A stretch of 64,000 nt of DNA from Chloroflexus aurantiacus J-10-fl (GCF_000018865.1 NC_010175.1:1302001-1366000), one strand, 5' to 3'. Positions 1 to 9,269 are shown, counted from the first letter of the stretch. Notes: generated by a model from the sequence alone, not told the origin. A program made the numbers and translations.

Positions 1-29
1 TCAGATAGCTACCAACAGATGCTCACGTT

Positions 30-49
30 TGGTCAGTATTCTCTGACCA
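30..49 (-). terminator. weak hairpin downstream of ccmF
   Basis: A 7-bp inverted repeat (TGGTCAG at 30-36, CTGACCA at 43-49) lies about 27 bases past the ccmF stop. There is no clear U-run, so termination is only a possibility. Bases 1-75 otherwise show no gene. Confidence 0.3.
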
Positions 50-75
50 TATAATCCTGATCTGGTGTCCACATC

Positions 76-2469
76 CTAGTCGCCGGCCCCGCGCCAGCCC
101 AGTTGAGCCGCCAGTTCCGGCAACGCTTTGGGTAGTCGTACTCGTGCACCAGCCAGCGCCAGACTACCTTCAAGGTAGCGCCGTACCAGTGCGATTGCAC
201 CGCCGATCACCATCATGATAACACCAGTCCAGACCAGCACAACCAGCGGTTTGACACTCACCGCAATGACAGCCTTGGCCGGCACCACCGGCAGATCATC
301 CAGGCCGGGACCACTACCTTCGAGAAGCACCATGCGGTTGGTCGGATCAAGCTCCGCTAGACGCAGGGTGTGGCCACCGGGTAGGGTGACCGGAATGAAC
401 TGCAACTCACCTTCATTCGTGGTCGGATTGGGGACAACTTCCACCCGCGGCTCAACCTCGAAGGTCTGGCCTTCATAAGTAACTTCGACACGGGCGCCAA
501 CCTTCGCTTCACCACGCATCATTGCCTCGCGGTCGATATTGAACCCGCGGAAGGTCAACGTGTATGGCCCCATCTGTGCGCTCTGATCCACACCTAACAC
601 CGGTCGCGAAGGATCACGTTCCGGGTCATAACCTGCCGGTGAAATGTAGAGATCGTGCCAGAGATAGCTGTGGATCGAGGGCGTTTGCATGGTTGCGCCC
701 ATACGCTGATTAAAGTAGAGATACGGTCGAGCCGAGAAGGTACCCGATCCGTCACTCACCGTGAGATCGAGCACACCACGCTGCTGGTCATCAAGTTGAT
801 AGCCGTTGAAGATAAACTCATAGCCAAACAATCGGGCCGACTCACCGGGAGATAGCGTCAGGCGAGTATCGGGAGTAGCGTAGGCCGAAGAGGCAACCAT
901 CCCAATCGCCATCACTGTAAAACCGAGGTGAGCAAGATAGCCACCGATCCGTAACCAGCCACCACGCAGGGTACGAATAATCATCACCAGGTTCGTTCCA
1001 AACGCGAAGACACCACCGGCAACATAAGCCAGGGAGAGCAAATCGCGCACATTGATAATCATGGCCACGACAGCCGCTATCACTGCAAACACTGCCGGCC
1101 AACGCAATGCACGCAGGAGGTGGCTGAGATTAGCGTCGCGCCAGCCAAGGAGTGGCCCAACGATCAGCAACACGATTGCTACCACGCCGAGTGGAGGTAC
1201 TGTGCGCTGGTAGAAGGATGGGGCAAGCGAAAAACGGCCATCTTCAAACGGTTGCGCCTGCGGGTTCATCAGGGTGCCGTCATCAAGCTCGAAATAACGC
1301 CCCATCCACTCTTGCAGCGTATGCCCTACCCCAGGAATAGCCGAAATGACCGGCATCGAGGTGCCGATACCAACGACCAGCGCGGTCATGACAATGGTAA
1401 TAATCGCCAGCACGAAGAAGCTATCACGCGAGAAGAATTTGTCACTAAGTGGACGGGCAGGAATATCGTTCCAGCGGGCCAGCAACGAGACAATGGCAAC
1501 CGCCAGCAAGAAAATCTGAAAGCCAACCAGTCCCTCAAAAATCCCTTCGGCGACAAATGAGTGGACAGAGAAGTTAGCATAGACCCCGCTGCGGGTCATA
1601 AAGGTAGCGTAGAACACCGTAATGTACGTCGCCACACCCAACACGAGGTTGGTCTTTCGCAAACCACCGTGGGTGCGTTGCACAAGCATCCCGTGGATCA
1701 GGGCGGTTAGAATGAGCCAGGGTACCAGCGACAAGTTTTCAACCGGATCCCAACCCCAATAGCCACCCCAGCCCAGCGTCTCATAAGCCCAGTAACCGCC
1801 GAGCAAGAGTGCCAGCCCCAGAAATGCCCAGGCCGCCAATGTCCATGGCAAGGCCCGTTTCACCCATGTATCGTAATCGCGCCGCCACAGCGCAGCCAGG
1901 GCAAATGCGAAGGGAATCATGGAAAGCGCATAGCCAACGAACAGGATTGGGGGGTGAATGATCATCCAGAAGTTGTGCAACAGCGGATTGAGACCGCGAC
2001 CGTCACCTGGGGTAAGTGCGACGCCGGTATTGGGATCGACCAGGGGCTGGAATGGATTGAGCACCAGCACAAACCCAATGATCGCTGCCTGGATCGCCAT
2101 AACAACCATTAACACATACGACTCAAAATGCTTGGTACGGCGAATCAGCAACGCGCTGGCAATTGACCCCCACAGCAACCAGATCATAAAACTACCTGGT
2201 TGACCGGCCCAACTGGCCGCAATCGTGAAGAAGAACTCCAGATCGCGGGAGCTATAGTTGTAGACGTAGTCCAGATCAAAGCGGCGGGCAAGAAACACCG
2301 TAATCAGTAGCGTCCACGACATCAGCACGCCGGCTAACGCCGCATAGACACCGAAACGGGCATAACTAAGCGCTACCCGCTGCCCACGTAAAACTAGTCC
2401 ATAACTGATAATCGCCAGCAAGGTCATCCCCAGACTGGCCATCAGGAGGAACGTACCAAAGAGATACAT
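76..2469 (-). CDS. ccmF: cytochrome c maturation heme lyase subunit CcmF
   Basis: CcmF is the membrane subunit that attaches heme delivered by holo-CcmE to apocytochrome c on the outer face of the cytoplasmic membrane. The 797-residue product has many membrane segments. It shows the tryptophan-rich WWD heme-handling motif near residues 234-245 (WGGYWGWDPVEN) and a conserved HPP at about 172-174. It is longer than the roughly 650 residues usual in proteobacteria; the extra length is in the C-terminal third, which looks like an extracytoplasmic beta-rich domain (about 535-755) before a last membrane helix. It is the last gene of ccmC-ccmD-ccmE-ccmF, starting 79 bases after ccmE. The ATG at 2469 is preceded by a weak GGAAAGAG. 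No ccmG or ccmH follows inside the window. Confidence 0.95.
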   Translation of the reverse strand: MYLFGTFLLMASLGMTLLAIISYGLVLRGQRVALSYARFGVYAALAGVLMSWTLLITVFLARRFDLDYVYNYSSRDLEFFFTIAASWAGQPGSFMIWLLWGSIASALLIRRTKHFESYVLMVVMAIQAAIIGFVLVLNPFQPLVDPNTGVALTPGDGRGLNPLLHNFWMIIHPPILFVGYALSMIPFAFALAALWRRDYDTWVKRALPWTLAAWAFLGLALLLGGYWAYETLGWGGYWGWDPVENLSLVPWLILTALIHGMLVQRTHGGLRKTNLVLGVATYITVFYATFMTRSGVYANFSVHSFVAEGIFEGLVGFQIFLLAVAIVSLLARWNDIPARPLSDKFFSRDSFFVLAIITIVMTALVVGIGTSMPVISAIPGVGHTLQEWMGRYFELDDGTLMNPQAQPFEDGRFSLAPSFYQRTVPPLGVVAIVLLIVGPLLGWRDANLSHLLRALRWPAVFAVIAAVVAMIINVRDLLSLAYVAGGVFAFGTNLVMIIRTLRGGWLRIGGYLAHLGFTVMAIGMVASSAYATPDTRLTLSPGESARLFGYEFIFNGYQLDDQQRGVLDLTVSDGSGTFSARPYLYFNQRMGATMQTPSIHSYLWHDLYISPAGYDPERDPSRPVLGVDQSAQMGPYTLTFRGFNIDREAMMRGEAKVGARVEVTYEGQTFEVEPRVEVVPNPTTNEGELQFIPVTLPGGHTLRLAELDPTNRMVLLEGSGPGLDDLPVVPAKAVIAVSVKPLVVLVWTGVIMMVIGGAIALVRRYLEGSLALAGARVRLPKALPELAAQLGWRGAGD

Positions 2470-2548
2470 AGCAACTCTTTCCAGCGGTCAAAGCCAATAG
2501 ACGGTGAAAACGTACCAGCAATGACCGTGTTGCGGCTGTCGCCTTCGC

Positions 2549-2968
2549 TTATGGCTTTGCCTGGTTCATTTCCTGATACTTCGACGGGCATTTCACCAAC
2601 AGATCATCTGCCATGAATGCCTGCTCGGTCGGATCGTAGCGGCCAATGGCGACAATACTAATCGCCTGCTCGAAATTTGCCGGTCGCGGATCATCCGAGA
2701 TGACTTTGATCAGTTTCCCATTCTCATCTTGCAGCATAAAGGTAAACCGACCCCGTTCATCCATCTCGCCGGTACTGCCCAGGAAGCCGGCCAACTGAAC
2801 ACTTCGCGTGCTGCTCATTGCCTCGTCAACACTGGTAGTGTAGGCACGGAAGCCATCCTGGAAGCCAAAAAAGCCGTAGACGACTGCCAGCAAAATAATT
2901 CCCAGACCAACAACGTGCAGTGGCTTAATAGCGACACCACGACGCACTGGAGTAGTTGCAACAGCCAT
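2549..2968 (-). CDS. ccmE: periplasmic heme chaperone CcmE, CxxxY type
   Basis: CcmE covalently binds heme and hands it to the CcmF lyase. The 139-residue protein has one N-terminal membrane anchor (about 16-36) followed by an OB-fold domain. The ATG at 2968 was chosen because GAGGAAGAT lies directly before it; a longer reading frame to 3028 would run back into ccmD. In most bacteria heme binds a His in an HxxxY motif. Here the position is Cys127 in CPSKY (Cys127-Tyr131). This Cys variant is known from Desulfovibrio and some archaea, where CcmG and CcmH are missing. The gene sits between ccmD and ccmF, so the family assignment is secure; the heme ligand chemistry is inferred. Confidence 0.93.
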   Translation of the reverse strand: MAVATTPVRRGVAIKPLHVVGLGIILLAVVYGFFGFQDGFRAYTTSVDEAMSSTRSVQLAGFLGSTGEMDERGRFTFMLQDENGKLIKVISDDPRPANFEQAISIVAIGRYDPTEQAFMADDLLVKCPSKYQEMNQAKP

Positions 2969-2987
2969 ATCTTCCTCACCAGATAGT

Positions 2988-3200
2988 TCAACGGCGCTCA
3001 ACCGGCTCGTCAGGAATACCGGTTTCACGCACCCGACTCACTTCAGCCACCGGTGGTAGCGGTTCCGAGCGATCCTGCTCTCGTTCCAGCTCACGTTTTA
3101 ACGCACGTGCAGTCGCATCGATCCGCCAGAGATAGATAAAGATCGTGATCCAGACCGACAACACAGCGGCTGTCGCCACATAAATTGCTGCGCTATCCAT
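2988..3200 (-). CDS. ccmD: small membrane protein CcmD-like
   Basis: A 70-residue protein with one N-terminal membrane helix (about 4-24) and a highly charged tail. This is the architecture of CcmD, which joins the CcmABC complex and helps release holo-CcmE. Sequence conservation in CcmD is low, so the call rests mainly on size, topology and position: it starts 3 bases after the ccmC stop and ends 19 bases before the ccmE start. The start is ATG at 3200. Confidence 0.75.
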   Translation of the reverse strand: MDSAAIYVATAAVLSVWITIFIYLWRIDATARALKRELEREQDRSEPLPPVAEVSRVRETGIPDEPVERR

Positions 3201-3203
3201 GGG

Positions 3204-4160
3204 TTAGGCCCTCCGCTGGGCAATTGCCCATTGTAAGTTTAGCACCTGTGAACGTATCTGCAACATCCAGAAAAAGAGTGCGGTAAAGCCCAGATTTGCC
3301 GCTAAAAAGACGTAAAGCGTGCGGCGATTCTCTAGCAAATTGGTGCCAGGGGCTTCCATATTCAACCGCACCGCACCGGTTGCCTCATTATACTCTTCAA
3401 GCCCAAGCTGGAAACGCGAACCGGGAAACTCAGGGCGGGCAGCCATCCCACCGTCAACCAGATCGAGGCTGGGGTAGAGAATCGCTTCGCTCTGCAAACC
3501 TGGCGTACTCACCTTCACTTCCGCCACCAGCAGATTACCCTGCCGCTCAAGGCCGAGTAACTGCACCTTCTGATCGCCGATCAACCCAACCTTGCCCACT
3601 TCCAGAACAACACCGTCGCAGTTGCTGCCCTGAATAAAGGCACAATTGGGGTGTAATGTACTATCGGCGATCCGTGGCGCGACGAAGAAGAGGAACGGCA
3701 TCGTAACAAATGCAAAGAGTGAATAGACAGCACTGAGCTGACGACGCCGGTCAGCATCGTCAATCGCTGCGCGTAAGGCGAAGAGGGCAGCGTAGATGAG
3801 GAGAAGAACAAAGATTGATGTCTGGCGGGGATCCCAGTTCCAGAAAATACCCCACGCCACTTGCGAGAAGATCATGCCGGTAATAGTAGCCAGGAAGGTG
3901 AAGAGGAGACCTGCCTCGGCTGCGGCTACCGCGATATGATCATCACGCTCGCGCCGCCGCCAGAGGTAGAGGCCACTGAAGATGGCTGAGATCGTAAAGG
4001 CAATCACGCTAACCCACGCAGTGGGTACGTGGACAATAACAATTCGACCAGCATCACCTAATCCTTCATATTGGGGAACTATCAGGAAGGTGGCAATCAT
4101 TACACCGGCTATCCACAAGCCGATCCCAAATTTTGCCATCTGTGCCAGCCGTTGCGTCAT
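3204..4160 (-). CDS. ccmC: heme handling protein CcmC with an enlarged outer loop
   Basis: CcmC binds heme at the outer face of the membrane and loads it onto CcmE. Six membrane segments are visible, with the WWD motif at about 102-111 (AWGIFWNWDP) and the two heme-ligand histidines likely at His44 (HVPTAW) and His170 (LHPN). At 318 residues it is longer than the usual 240-250. The excess is a segment of about 110 residues (roughly 171-283) between the second heme-ligand His and the last membrane helix; it is polar, predicted beta-rich and on the extracytoplasmic side. The gene is the first of ccmCDEF and has its own candidate promoter 50 bases upstream. Confidence 0.93.
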   Translation of the reverse strand: MTQRLAQMAKFGIGLWIAGVMIATFLIVPQYEGLGDAGRIVIVHVPTAWVSVIAFTISAIFSGLYLWRRRERDDHIAVAAAEAGLLFTFLATITGMIFSQVAWGIFWNWDPRQTSIFVLLLIYAALFALRAAIDDADRRRQLSAVYSLFAFVTMPFLFFVAPRIADSTLHPNCAFIQGSNCDGVVLEVGKVGLIGDQKVQLLGLERQGNLLVAEVKVSTPGLQSEAILYPSLDLVDGGMAARPEFPGSRFQLGLEEYNEATGAVRLNMEAPGTNLLENRRTLYVFLAANLGFTALFFWMLQIRSQVLNLQWAIAQRRA

Positions 4161-4572
4161 GGCAAACTGCTTTCTAGCCCTACGGGTGGTAGCCTATCCC
4201 TGCTTTGATCATCATACAACGTTGTTGCTTAAAAAACAAGGAACGTAAGTTCCAGTTATGATACCTGAGTAGAAACCTGCCCTGGTATCGCGCTGGCACC
4301 ACAATTACAGCGCCATTACTGGGACACTTTAACAACCCTTAAACATTGTATCATGACTGCCGTGGATTGTGATGGCAGATCACCTCTCTGCCATCAGATC
4401 GTGCCGCTATCGCCATCATAGCGATTGGAAAGGCTTCTTGCTATCTCATGGCGGTACGTTCCAGAATGAGCAGCTTTCGATAGCACGCCTGATCTGCAAT
4501 TTTGGCAACCGATCCATCACTATACTGCAATGCTCTATAGGGTGAGGTGAATATACTACTTCCACTCACCTG
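4161..4572. other. gap between ccmB and ccmC without a gene
   Basis: About 410 bases split ccmAB from ccmCDEF. Apart from the ccmC promoter candidate at 4211-4239 nothing is recognised. The gap implies two transcription units for one pathway. Confidence 0.6.
4211..4239 (-). promoter_or_regulatory. candidate sigma-70 promoter of ccmCDEF
   Basis: On the minus strand TTGTTT (4234-4239) and TATGAT (4211-4216) are separated by 17 bases, about 50 bases before the ccmC start. No mapped transcript supports it. Confidence 0.45.
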
Positions 4573-5322
4573 TCAAGACTCCCATACAAAGGGAAAGAGC
4601 ATCAGTGAAGCGGTAAAGGTGACCACGACGTAGGCCAGCAGGAAGCGGATCGGGCCAAGGACAACATCAAAGGCGACGTTTTCAAGCGTTTGCGCAGTGC
4701 CCTGGATGGCAACGATCAGGGGTGCAACGAGGAGCGGGAACGCCAGTACCGCGAAGAGAGCATTTTTGAAGCTGGCGCGGGCAATAATGGCCGCAATGAT
4801 GGTGGTTGCCGAGGTTAACGCCAATCCTCCGGTCGCCAGCATTGCACTGAAGGCAAGTGGGCTACCGACCTGGACGCGCAACAAGACGATAAAGAGCAGA
4901 CTGGTTACCAGATCGAGGATCAGCACGAGCGTCAGGTTAAAGCAGAATTTGCCCAGAAACACCGCGGTTGGCGAGGCTGCCAGACGTAATGCGGTGAGGG
5001 TTCGTGTCTCCTCTTCGTAAACAAAGCTGCGGGAAAGTCCATTCAGGGCAGCAAAGAGAATGGCAACCCAAAGCAGGGCCGATTGGATCAAGAGTGCCTC
5101 TTCGGTACGGCGCAAACCGAGAAAGCCTACGCCGAGGCTGACCGCAGTTGCTGCACTGACCGCAAAGAGGAGAAGGGTGTTGATGGCGTAGCGTGTCCTG
5201 AGTTCACAGGCAATGTCTTTGCGAAAAATTGCCCAGGCCGCACGGAGCGTTGCGATTGTGCCACCAGCCTGGGGCATTGTATACGAGGACGATTGTGCCT
5301 CGGTGTCAATTGACTCAGCCAT
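4573..5322 (-). CDS. ccmB: heme exporter permease CcmB
   Basis: CcmB is the membrane subunit of the CcmAB ATPase complex that drives release of holo-CcmE from CcmC. The 249-residue protein has six predicted membrane segments after a polar N-terminus of about 35 residues. The segment RSFVYEEETRTLTALRLA (about 110-127) resembles the cytoplasmic coupling region of CcmB proteins that contacts CcmA. It begins 19 bases after the ccmA stop on the same strand, supporting co-transcription. Length and topology fit the family (about 220-250 residues). Confidence 0.9.
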   Translation of the reverse strand: MAESIDTEAQSSSYTMPQAGGTIATLRAAWAIFRKDIACELRTRYAINTLLLFAVSAATAVSLGVGFLGLRRTEEALLIQSALLWVAILFAALNGLSRSFVYEEETRTLTALRLAASPTAVFLGKFCFNLTLVLILDLVTSLLFIVLLRVQVGSPLAFSAMLATGGLALTSATTIIAAIIARASFKNALFAVLAFPLLVAPLIVAIQGTAQTLENVAFDVVLGPIRFLLAYVVVTFTASLMLFPFVWES

Positions 5323-5341
5323 ACAGTTCTGTCTTCGTGCT

Positions 5342-5953
5342 CTAATATAACTTCAGCAGCAGGTCGGCATACCGCAACTCACGTGGGTCATTGGTGGCAA
5401 TGACGGTCAGCCCGCGTTGGCGCTGGTCGGTAATAATCTGTTCGACAAACGCTGTGCCCCGTTCGTCAAGGGTCACGGTTGGTTCATCGAGTAAGAGCAC
5501 CGGTGGCCGATGAAGCAGGGCAAAAGCGTAGCGTAACCGCTGCGTCATACCCGATGAGTAGGCCGCCAACCGATCATGACCACGCTCGCCCAGACCCACT
5601 CGCCTGAGCAGATCGTGAAGTTCAGCATCGGATATGGCTAACCCACGGACATCGGCAAAGAAGCGCAAGTTTTCGATCCCACTCAGTTCCCGGTAAAGTG
5701 ACAGGTCGGGGGCAACCCAACCGATAAGGTGGCGCATATCGCGAGGATCAAGCTGATGATCGCCGACTGTATAGGACACACTTCCACTTGCAGGCATCTG
5801 GAGACCGGCCAGGATACGCAACAGCGTGCTTTTACCACTTCCGTTTGGCCCACTGACGACCAGGACTTCACCGCGCTGGAGTTCAAAGCTGATTCCGCGC
5901 AAGATGGTGCGAATACCGTAGCTGGCGCTGAGTTGTGTGACACGTAGTTGCAT
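5342..5953 (-). CDS. ccmA: cytochrome c maturation ABC ATPase CcmA
   Basis: ATPase partner of CcmB. The 203-residue protein has Walker A GPNGSGKST, ABC signature YSSGMTQR and Walker B VLLLDEP; the usual switch histidine is replaced by Asn (VIATND). The frame stays open upstream to 6112, but homology starts with MQLRVTQLSASYG, so the ATG at 5953 is chosen; upstream residues look non-coding and contain the promoter. The gene is first in ccmAB. ATPases of this size are all alike, but adjacency to ccmB makes the assignment firm. Confidence 0.92.
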   Translation of the reverse strand: MQLRVTQLSASYGIRTILRGISFELQRGEVLVVSGPNGSGKSTLLRILAGLQMPASGSVSYTVGDHQLDPRDMRHLIGWVAPDLSLYRELSGIENLRFFADVRGLAISDAELHDLLRRVGLGERGHDRLAAYSSGMTQRLRYAFALLHRPPVLLLDEPTVTLDERGTAFVEQIITDQRQRGLTVIATNDPRELRYADLLLKLY

Positions 5954-6011
5954 ATGCTGTGGGTCGTATCTCCGGCACGATACTCCGACAGGTGTCAGAG
6001 TGCTATATACG

Positions 6012-6040
6012 ATTATACCAGCCCGTACACCAGGAGTATG
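6012..6040 (-). promoter_or_regulatory. extended -10 promoter of ccmAB
   Basis: The minus strand reads TGGTATAAT (6012-6020), an extended -10 element, with a poor -35 (CATACT at 6035-6040) 17 bases away. It lies about 60 bases before the ccmA ATG. Confidence 0.55.
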
Positions 6041-6475
6041 TCTGCACGCCGCAACGTGTACGGTATGATTGATGCCGGGTGATGTCACATCTTGCCCGAT
6101 CCTGTGCATCACGGCACATCACCAGATATGCAGTCATCTGCGACTATCCGTCATCCTGGCAAACGATCTGTGGCGATCACCGGCACGACCCCGCTGAACG
6201 CAGCGATGCCGGTAGCAGTGGCGCCATCCGCACCAGGCGATGGTTATCACGCGGGATGCGGATCAAGCCGAGGTGGCGAGAGGGAAGGGGTTGAATCGCA
6301 TGCCAGGCTATGTTGTCAGATTTGATATTGTTGACTTCCCCGGCGATGATGCACTGTGTTTATCAAGATTTGACATACAACCGTCGAACCGCCGTAGGCC
6401 ATTGCACTGGTAATATCCGGTGGGGGCGCAGAGCCGTGCGTCCCACGGAGTCTACATTCACGCTACAGTATCCCC

Positions 6476-6697
6476 GCGACCGGCAGGGTCAACGGCGTGA
6501 CACGCGCCGAATCGTGAGCATGGCTGGTGCGGCAGCATGGCTGCCGCACTCCAAACGCCGCAACACGTGCATGATAAGCGGGTAAGGCACCCCATCCAAC
6601 GAGTGATGTCTCTGGCGATGATCGTCAGCACTCCCCGCTACCATACCGGCAGGCTGGGAGCACGACAGCACAGCTTTTGTGAAATAAGTTGTACAGT
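6476..6697 (+). repeat. dispersed intergenic repeat, copy A
   Basis: Shares ordered blocks with 31495-31820 (same orientation) and 49465-49890 (opposite). The blocks are a GTCAAC segment, ATCGTGAGCATGG, a hairpin, CCAAACGCCGC, CATACCGGCAG and a GCACGACAGCACAGCTTTT end. The hairpin is a perfect 10-bp inverted repeat (6527-6536 and 6540-6549) with a 3-base loop. No transposase or target duplication is visible. Confidence 0.75.
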
Positions 6698-6722
6698 CAC
6701 ACCACAGCATCCCGCCGCATCA

Positions 6723-9167
6723 TCATCTATTGATGATTGGGATGTAGATGGAGCTTCCCGGTGCCTGTACCGGTGAACCGGTCTGAGTTGCGGTCGGGCT
6801 GACCGTTACTGTTGGGCTGGTGGTCGCCGTCGGGCCGGTGGTCGCAGTTGGGCTACCTGTCGCCGTTGGGCTGGTGGTCGCGGTCGGGCTACCTGTCACC
6901 GTTGGGCTGGTGGTCGCAGTTGGGGTGGAAGTCGCGGTTGGGCTACTCGTGGTCGTAATAACACTGCTGGGTGTTGGTGAAGACGTATTGGTGACAGTTG
7001 GAATGTAGATAGTGCTGGTCGGCGTCGGTGATGGATCGGGTTCACGAGGTAGATCGGCGCAAAGCACATCACTCCATAGATCGGCCATCGCGCTGAAGCC
7101 CGCACTATTCGGGTGAATGTTGTCGGCATTGCCGTTACTGGGATTCGTGGTAATAATCTGATCTTGATAATTGGCAAAGTGGGTATAAAAATCTGGCCCT
7201 AAGCGAACCGGTGCCTCGTCGTCGAGTTCATCGACCAGTTCAGCAATGCTAAGGTTAAATGACTGTGTTGTGGCACGGCGAGTATTAGCCTGGGTAGTTG
7301 TGCCGTCATTTCGCCACGGGAGACGCGCAACCCACAATCCGAGATCGGGACGATCCAGGCGAATGGCATTGATCAGAGCGCGCAGATCTTCTTTATAGAC
7401 ACTGGCCGGCATCAGGTTGTTGTAGATATTCGTTGTCGAAACTGCCGTGGCATCATTGGTACCAACTTGCAGCAATACCTGCCCAGCCCCCAGATCGGTG
7501 ATATGCTGCCGGTACACCGTCGCTTTGCCGAGCGCATTCAGGTAGCCACTTGCCCCAATCCGGTCTGATCCGGTGGTATTACCGTAGAGATCGCGTGCGG
7601 TACGAATACCGCTAAAGCCATCGTTGAGGATGAATACCGGGCTGTTGAGGCAGGTTGTCAGCAAATTATTCAATTCTATCTGATAGCCGGCATAGTAGAT
7701 GTTCTGATAGCCGGCACTATCGGCCTGCGTGTTATCCGATTGGGGATAGTTACGGCCATCATCGCTGCGCGGGTAGCCGCTGCCAACCGGTGGCGGGCTG
7801 GTAAACGGATAGCCATCACTCGCACCGGTGAGGCTTGAACCTGGCGGCAGACGATAGAAACCCCATTTCCCTGCGGTGATCGAGTCGCCAATGCTCACGA
7901 ACACATACCCGTAACCGACCGGATCGATAGTCCGGCTAAGCGATCCCGGTTCGCCGTTGATCAGGATCGTCGCCGAGACACTGTACTCGGCGCGGCGCGG
8001 CAGGGTAACGGTCGCGGTAAGACCATCGCCGGGTGTGAGATCGTCAATCGTTTGATTAAAACCGGGGCCACTGATGGTAAAGCGGACACCACTGAACTCA
8101 GCCGGCGGATCGGTGACGGTCGCCTGCAAGCGTAGCGTTGGCCCGGTTTGAATGTACGGAATCTGGAAGACATCTCTCGTCGTTAACGGGCCAGGTGCCG
8201 GCGACTGCCCGGCGGGGAGATCGGCATCGACGATCAGCATACCGGTAACCGGATCAAGGGGTCGGGGATTGCCGTTAGCATCGAGAATAGCCAGACTCAA
8301 GACCGGTTCGGCCTGAGATGGACGAATCTGGAAGGTGCGGCTGGCTGCCGGGCCAGGTGGCAGGAGATGCAAATATTGCACGAGGAGATCACCACTGACA
8401 GGATCATACTCGGTCAGATAATCAATACCTTCAGCCAGGGTCACCCCGGCTCGCTCGACTGTAACCGCCTCGCCGCCAGACCAGTTCTTGATGCGGAGCC
8501 GTGGCGCCCGCACCACACCGTCAGGTGGGGTTATCGCGACCGAACCATTCGCGGATAAGCTCACATTATCAGGTGAGGTGACGGCGACCATTGCCGGATC
8601 GGACAAGGCGAGCGGTAGTTCATCAACGGCCCAGGCATCGAGATAGAGTACCCAGTATTGAGCAGTGGATGTCGATTTAATCGCTTGCAGCGCCGCTCCG
8701 GCACTGGCATCGCCGGTCAGGTGAGGGCCAGAGAGCGTAACGCGCTGACCACTGGCGCTGATCAGTATCTGACCGCCGGCCCACACCTCATAACTGATTG
8801 TGGTGCCGGCGTAGGTGTACGAAATCACGGCGCGTAATGATGAACTACGTACCAGTGTTGGCCTGCCGACCACTTGCTGGCCGTCGGCAAGCTGGGGCAC
8901 CAGAAGTGGTGTTGATTGATTAACCAGATTGCGGTGACCGGCTGGATCGCGCCGCAGGTCGCGCCATACCTCGATCCCGTCTGGTGTAAAGGTGAGAGCG
9001 AACCGTCCGGGCATCATTACCTGTACCGCATCCCCGGCAAGCGTTTCCGTTATCAGTCCGCCGGTCAAGGGTTGAGCTGCAACCGGTAATCGAGCATCCC
9101 GCAGGAGTGCGGCCACGATGATCATACCGATCAGCGTGATCAGGAGTAGGCGGTGAAAGTGTTTCAT
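6723..9167 (-). CDS. secreted SGNH/GDSL-type hydrolase with Thr-Pro-rich tail
   Basis: An exported esterase-like enzyme of 814 residues; the substrate is unknown. A signal peptide (about 1-31) ends at VAAQ. Residues 40-420 look beta-rich and are not recognised. The SGNH hydrolase domain spans about 420-705: the nucleophile block GDSI (427-430), GTND (569-572) and the Asp/His block DNIHP (682-686) are all present. A low-complexity tail (about 711-800) repeats SPTATT-like units. A short motif IYIPTVTN comes before the tail (720-727) and a similar IYIPIINR ends the protein (807-814). The gene lies downstream of pglF on the same strand, separated by 189 bases with a hairpin, so a role on surface glycans is possible but not shown. 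Confidence 0.85.
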   Translation of the reverse strand: MKHFHRLLLITLIGMIIVAALLRDARLPVAAQPLTGGLITETLAGDAVQVMMPGRFALTFTPDGIEVWRDLRRDPAGHRNLVNQSTPLLVPQLADGQQVVGRPTLVRSSSLRAVISYTYAGTTISYEVWAGGQILISASGQRVTLSGPHLTGDASAGAALQAIKSTSTAQYWVLYLDAWAVDELPLALSDPAMVAVTSPDNVSLSANGSVAITPPDGVVRAPRLRIKNWSGGEAVTVERAGVTLAEGIDYLTEYDPVSGDLLVQYLHLLPPGPAASRTFQIRPSQAEPVLSLAILDANGNPRPLDPVTGMLIVDADLPAGQSPAPGPLTTRDVFQIPYIQTGPTLRLQATVTDPPAEFSGVRFTISGPGFNQTIDDLTPGDGLTATVTLPRRAEYSVSATILINGEPGSLSRTIDPVGYGYVFVSIGDSITAGKWGFYRLPPGSSLTGASDGYPFTSPPPVGSGYPRSDDGRNYPQSDNTQADSAGYQNIYYAGYQIELNNLLTTCLNSPVFILNDGFSGIRTARDLYGNTTGSDRIGASGYLNALGKATVYRQHITDLGAGQVLLQVGTNDATAVSTTNIYNNLMPASVYKEDLRALINAIRLDRPDLGLWVARLPWRNDGTTTQANTRRATTQSFNLSIAELVDELDDEAPVRLGPDFYTHFANYQDQIITTNPSNGNADNIHPNSAGFSAMADLWSDVLCADLPREPDPSPTPTSTIYIPTVTNTSSPTPSSVITTTSSPTATSTPTATTSPTVTGSPTATTSPTATGSPTATTGPTATTSPTVTVSPTATQTGSPVQAPGSSIYIPIINR

Positions 9168-9269
9168 ATGGCAACCTGTTGCAACAGTCTGATACTGCGT
9201 TCACACCTGATAGCAAGACCGGCTCTCACACAAAACGGACAGAACACACCTTCCGCGCATCCTTACAGT

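Larger units (their letters stand above)
5954..6722. other. gap between ccmA and the SGNH hydrolase gene
   Basis: No gene is supported. It holds the ccmA promoter (6012-6040) and, from about 6476 to 6697, a copy of the dispersed repeat also found near 31500 and 49500. Bases 6060-6470 show nothing recognisable. Confidence 0.6.

Noticed and set aside
2549-3028. Longer CcmE starting at 3028
   Set aside because: Overlaps ccmD by 41 bases, while ATG 2968 has a good ribosome site and gives a normal CcmE length.
6476-6697. Insertion sequence or miniature transposable element with defined ends
   Set aside because: No terminal inverted repeats or target duplications could be fixed by comparing the three copies, so it is listed only as a dispersed repeat.
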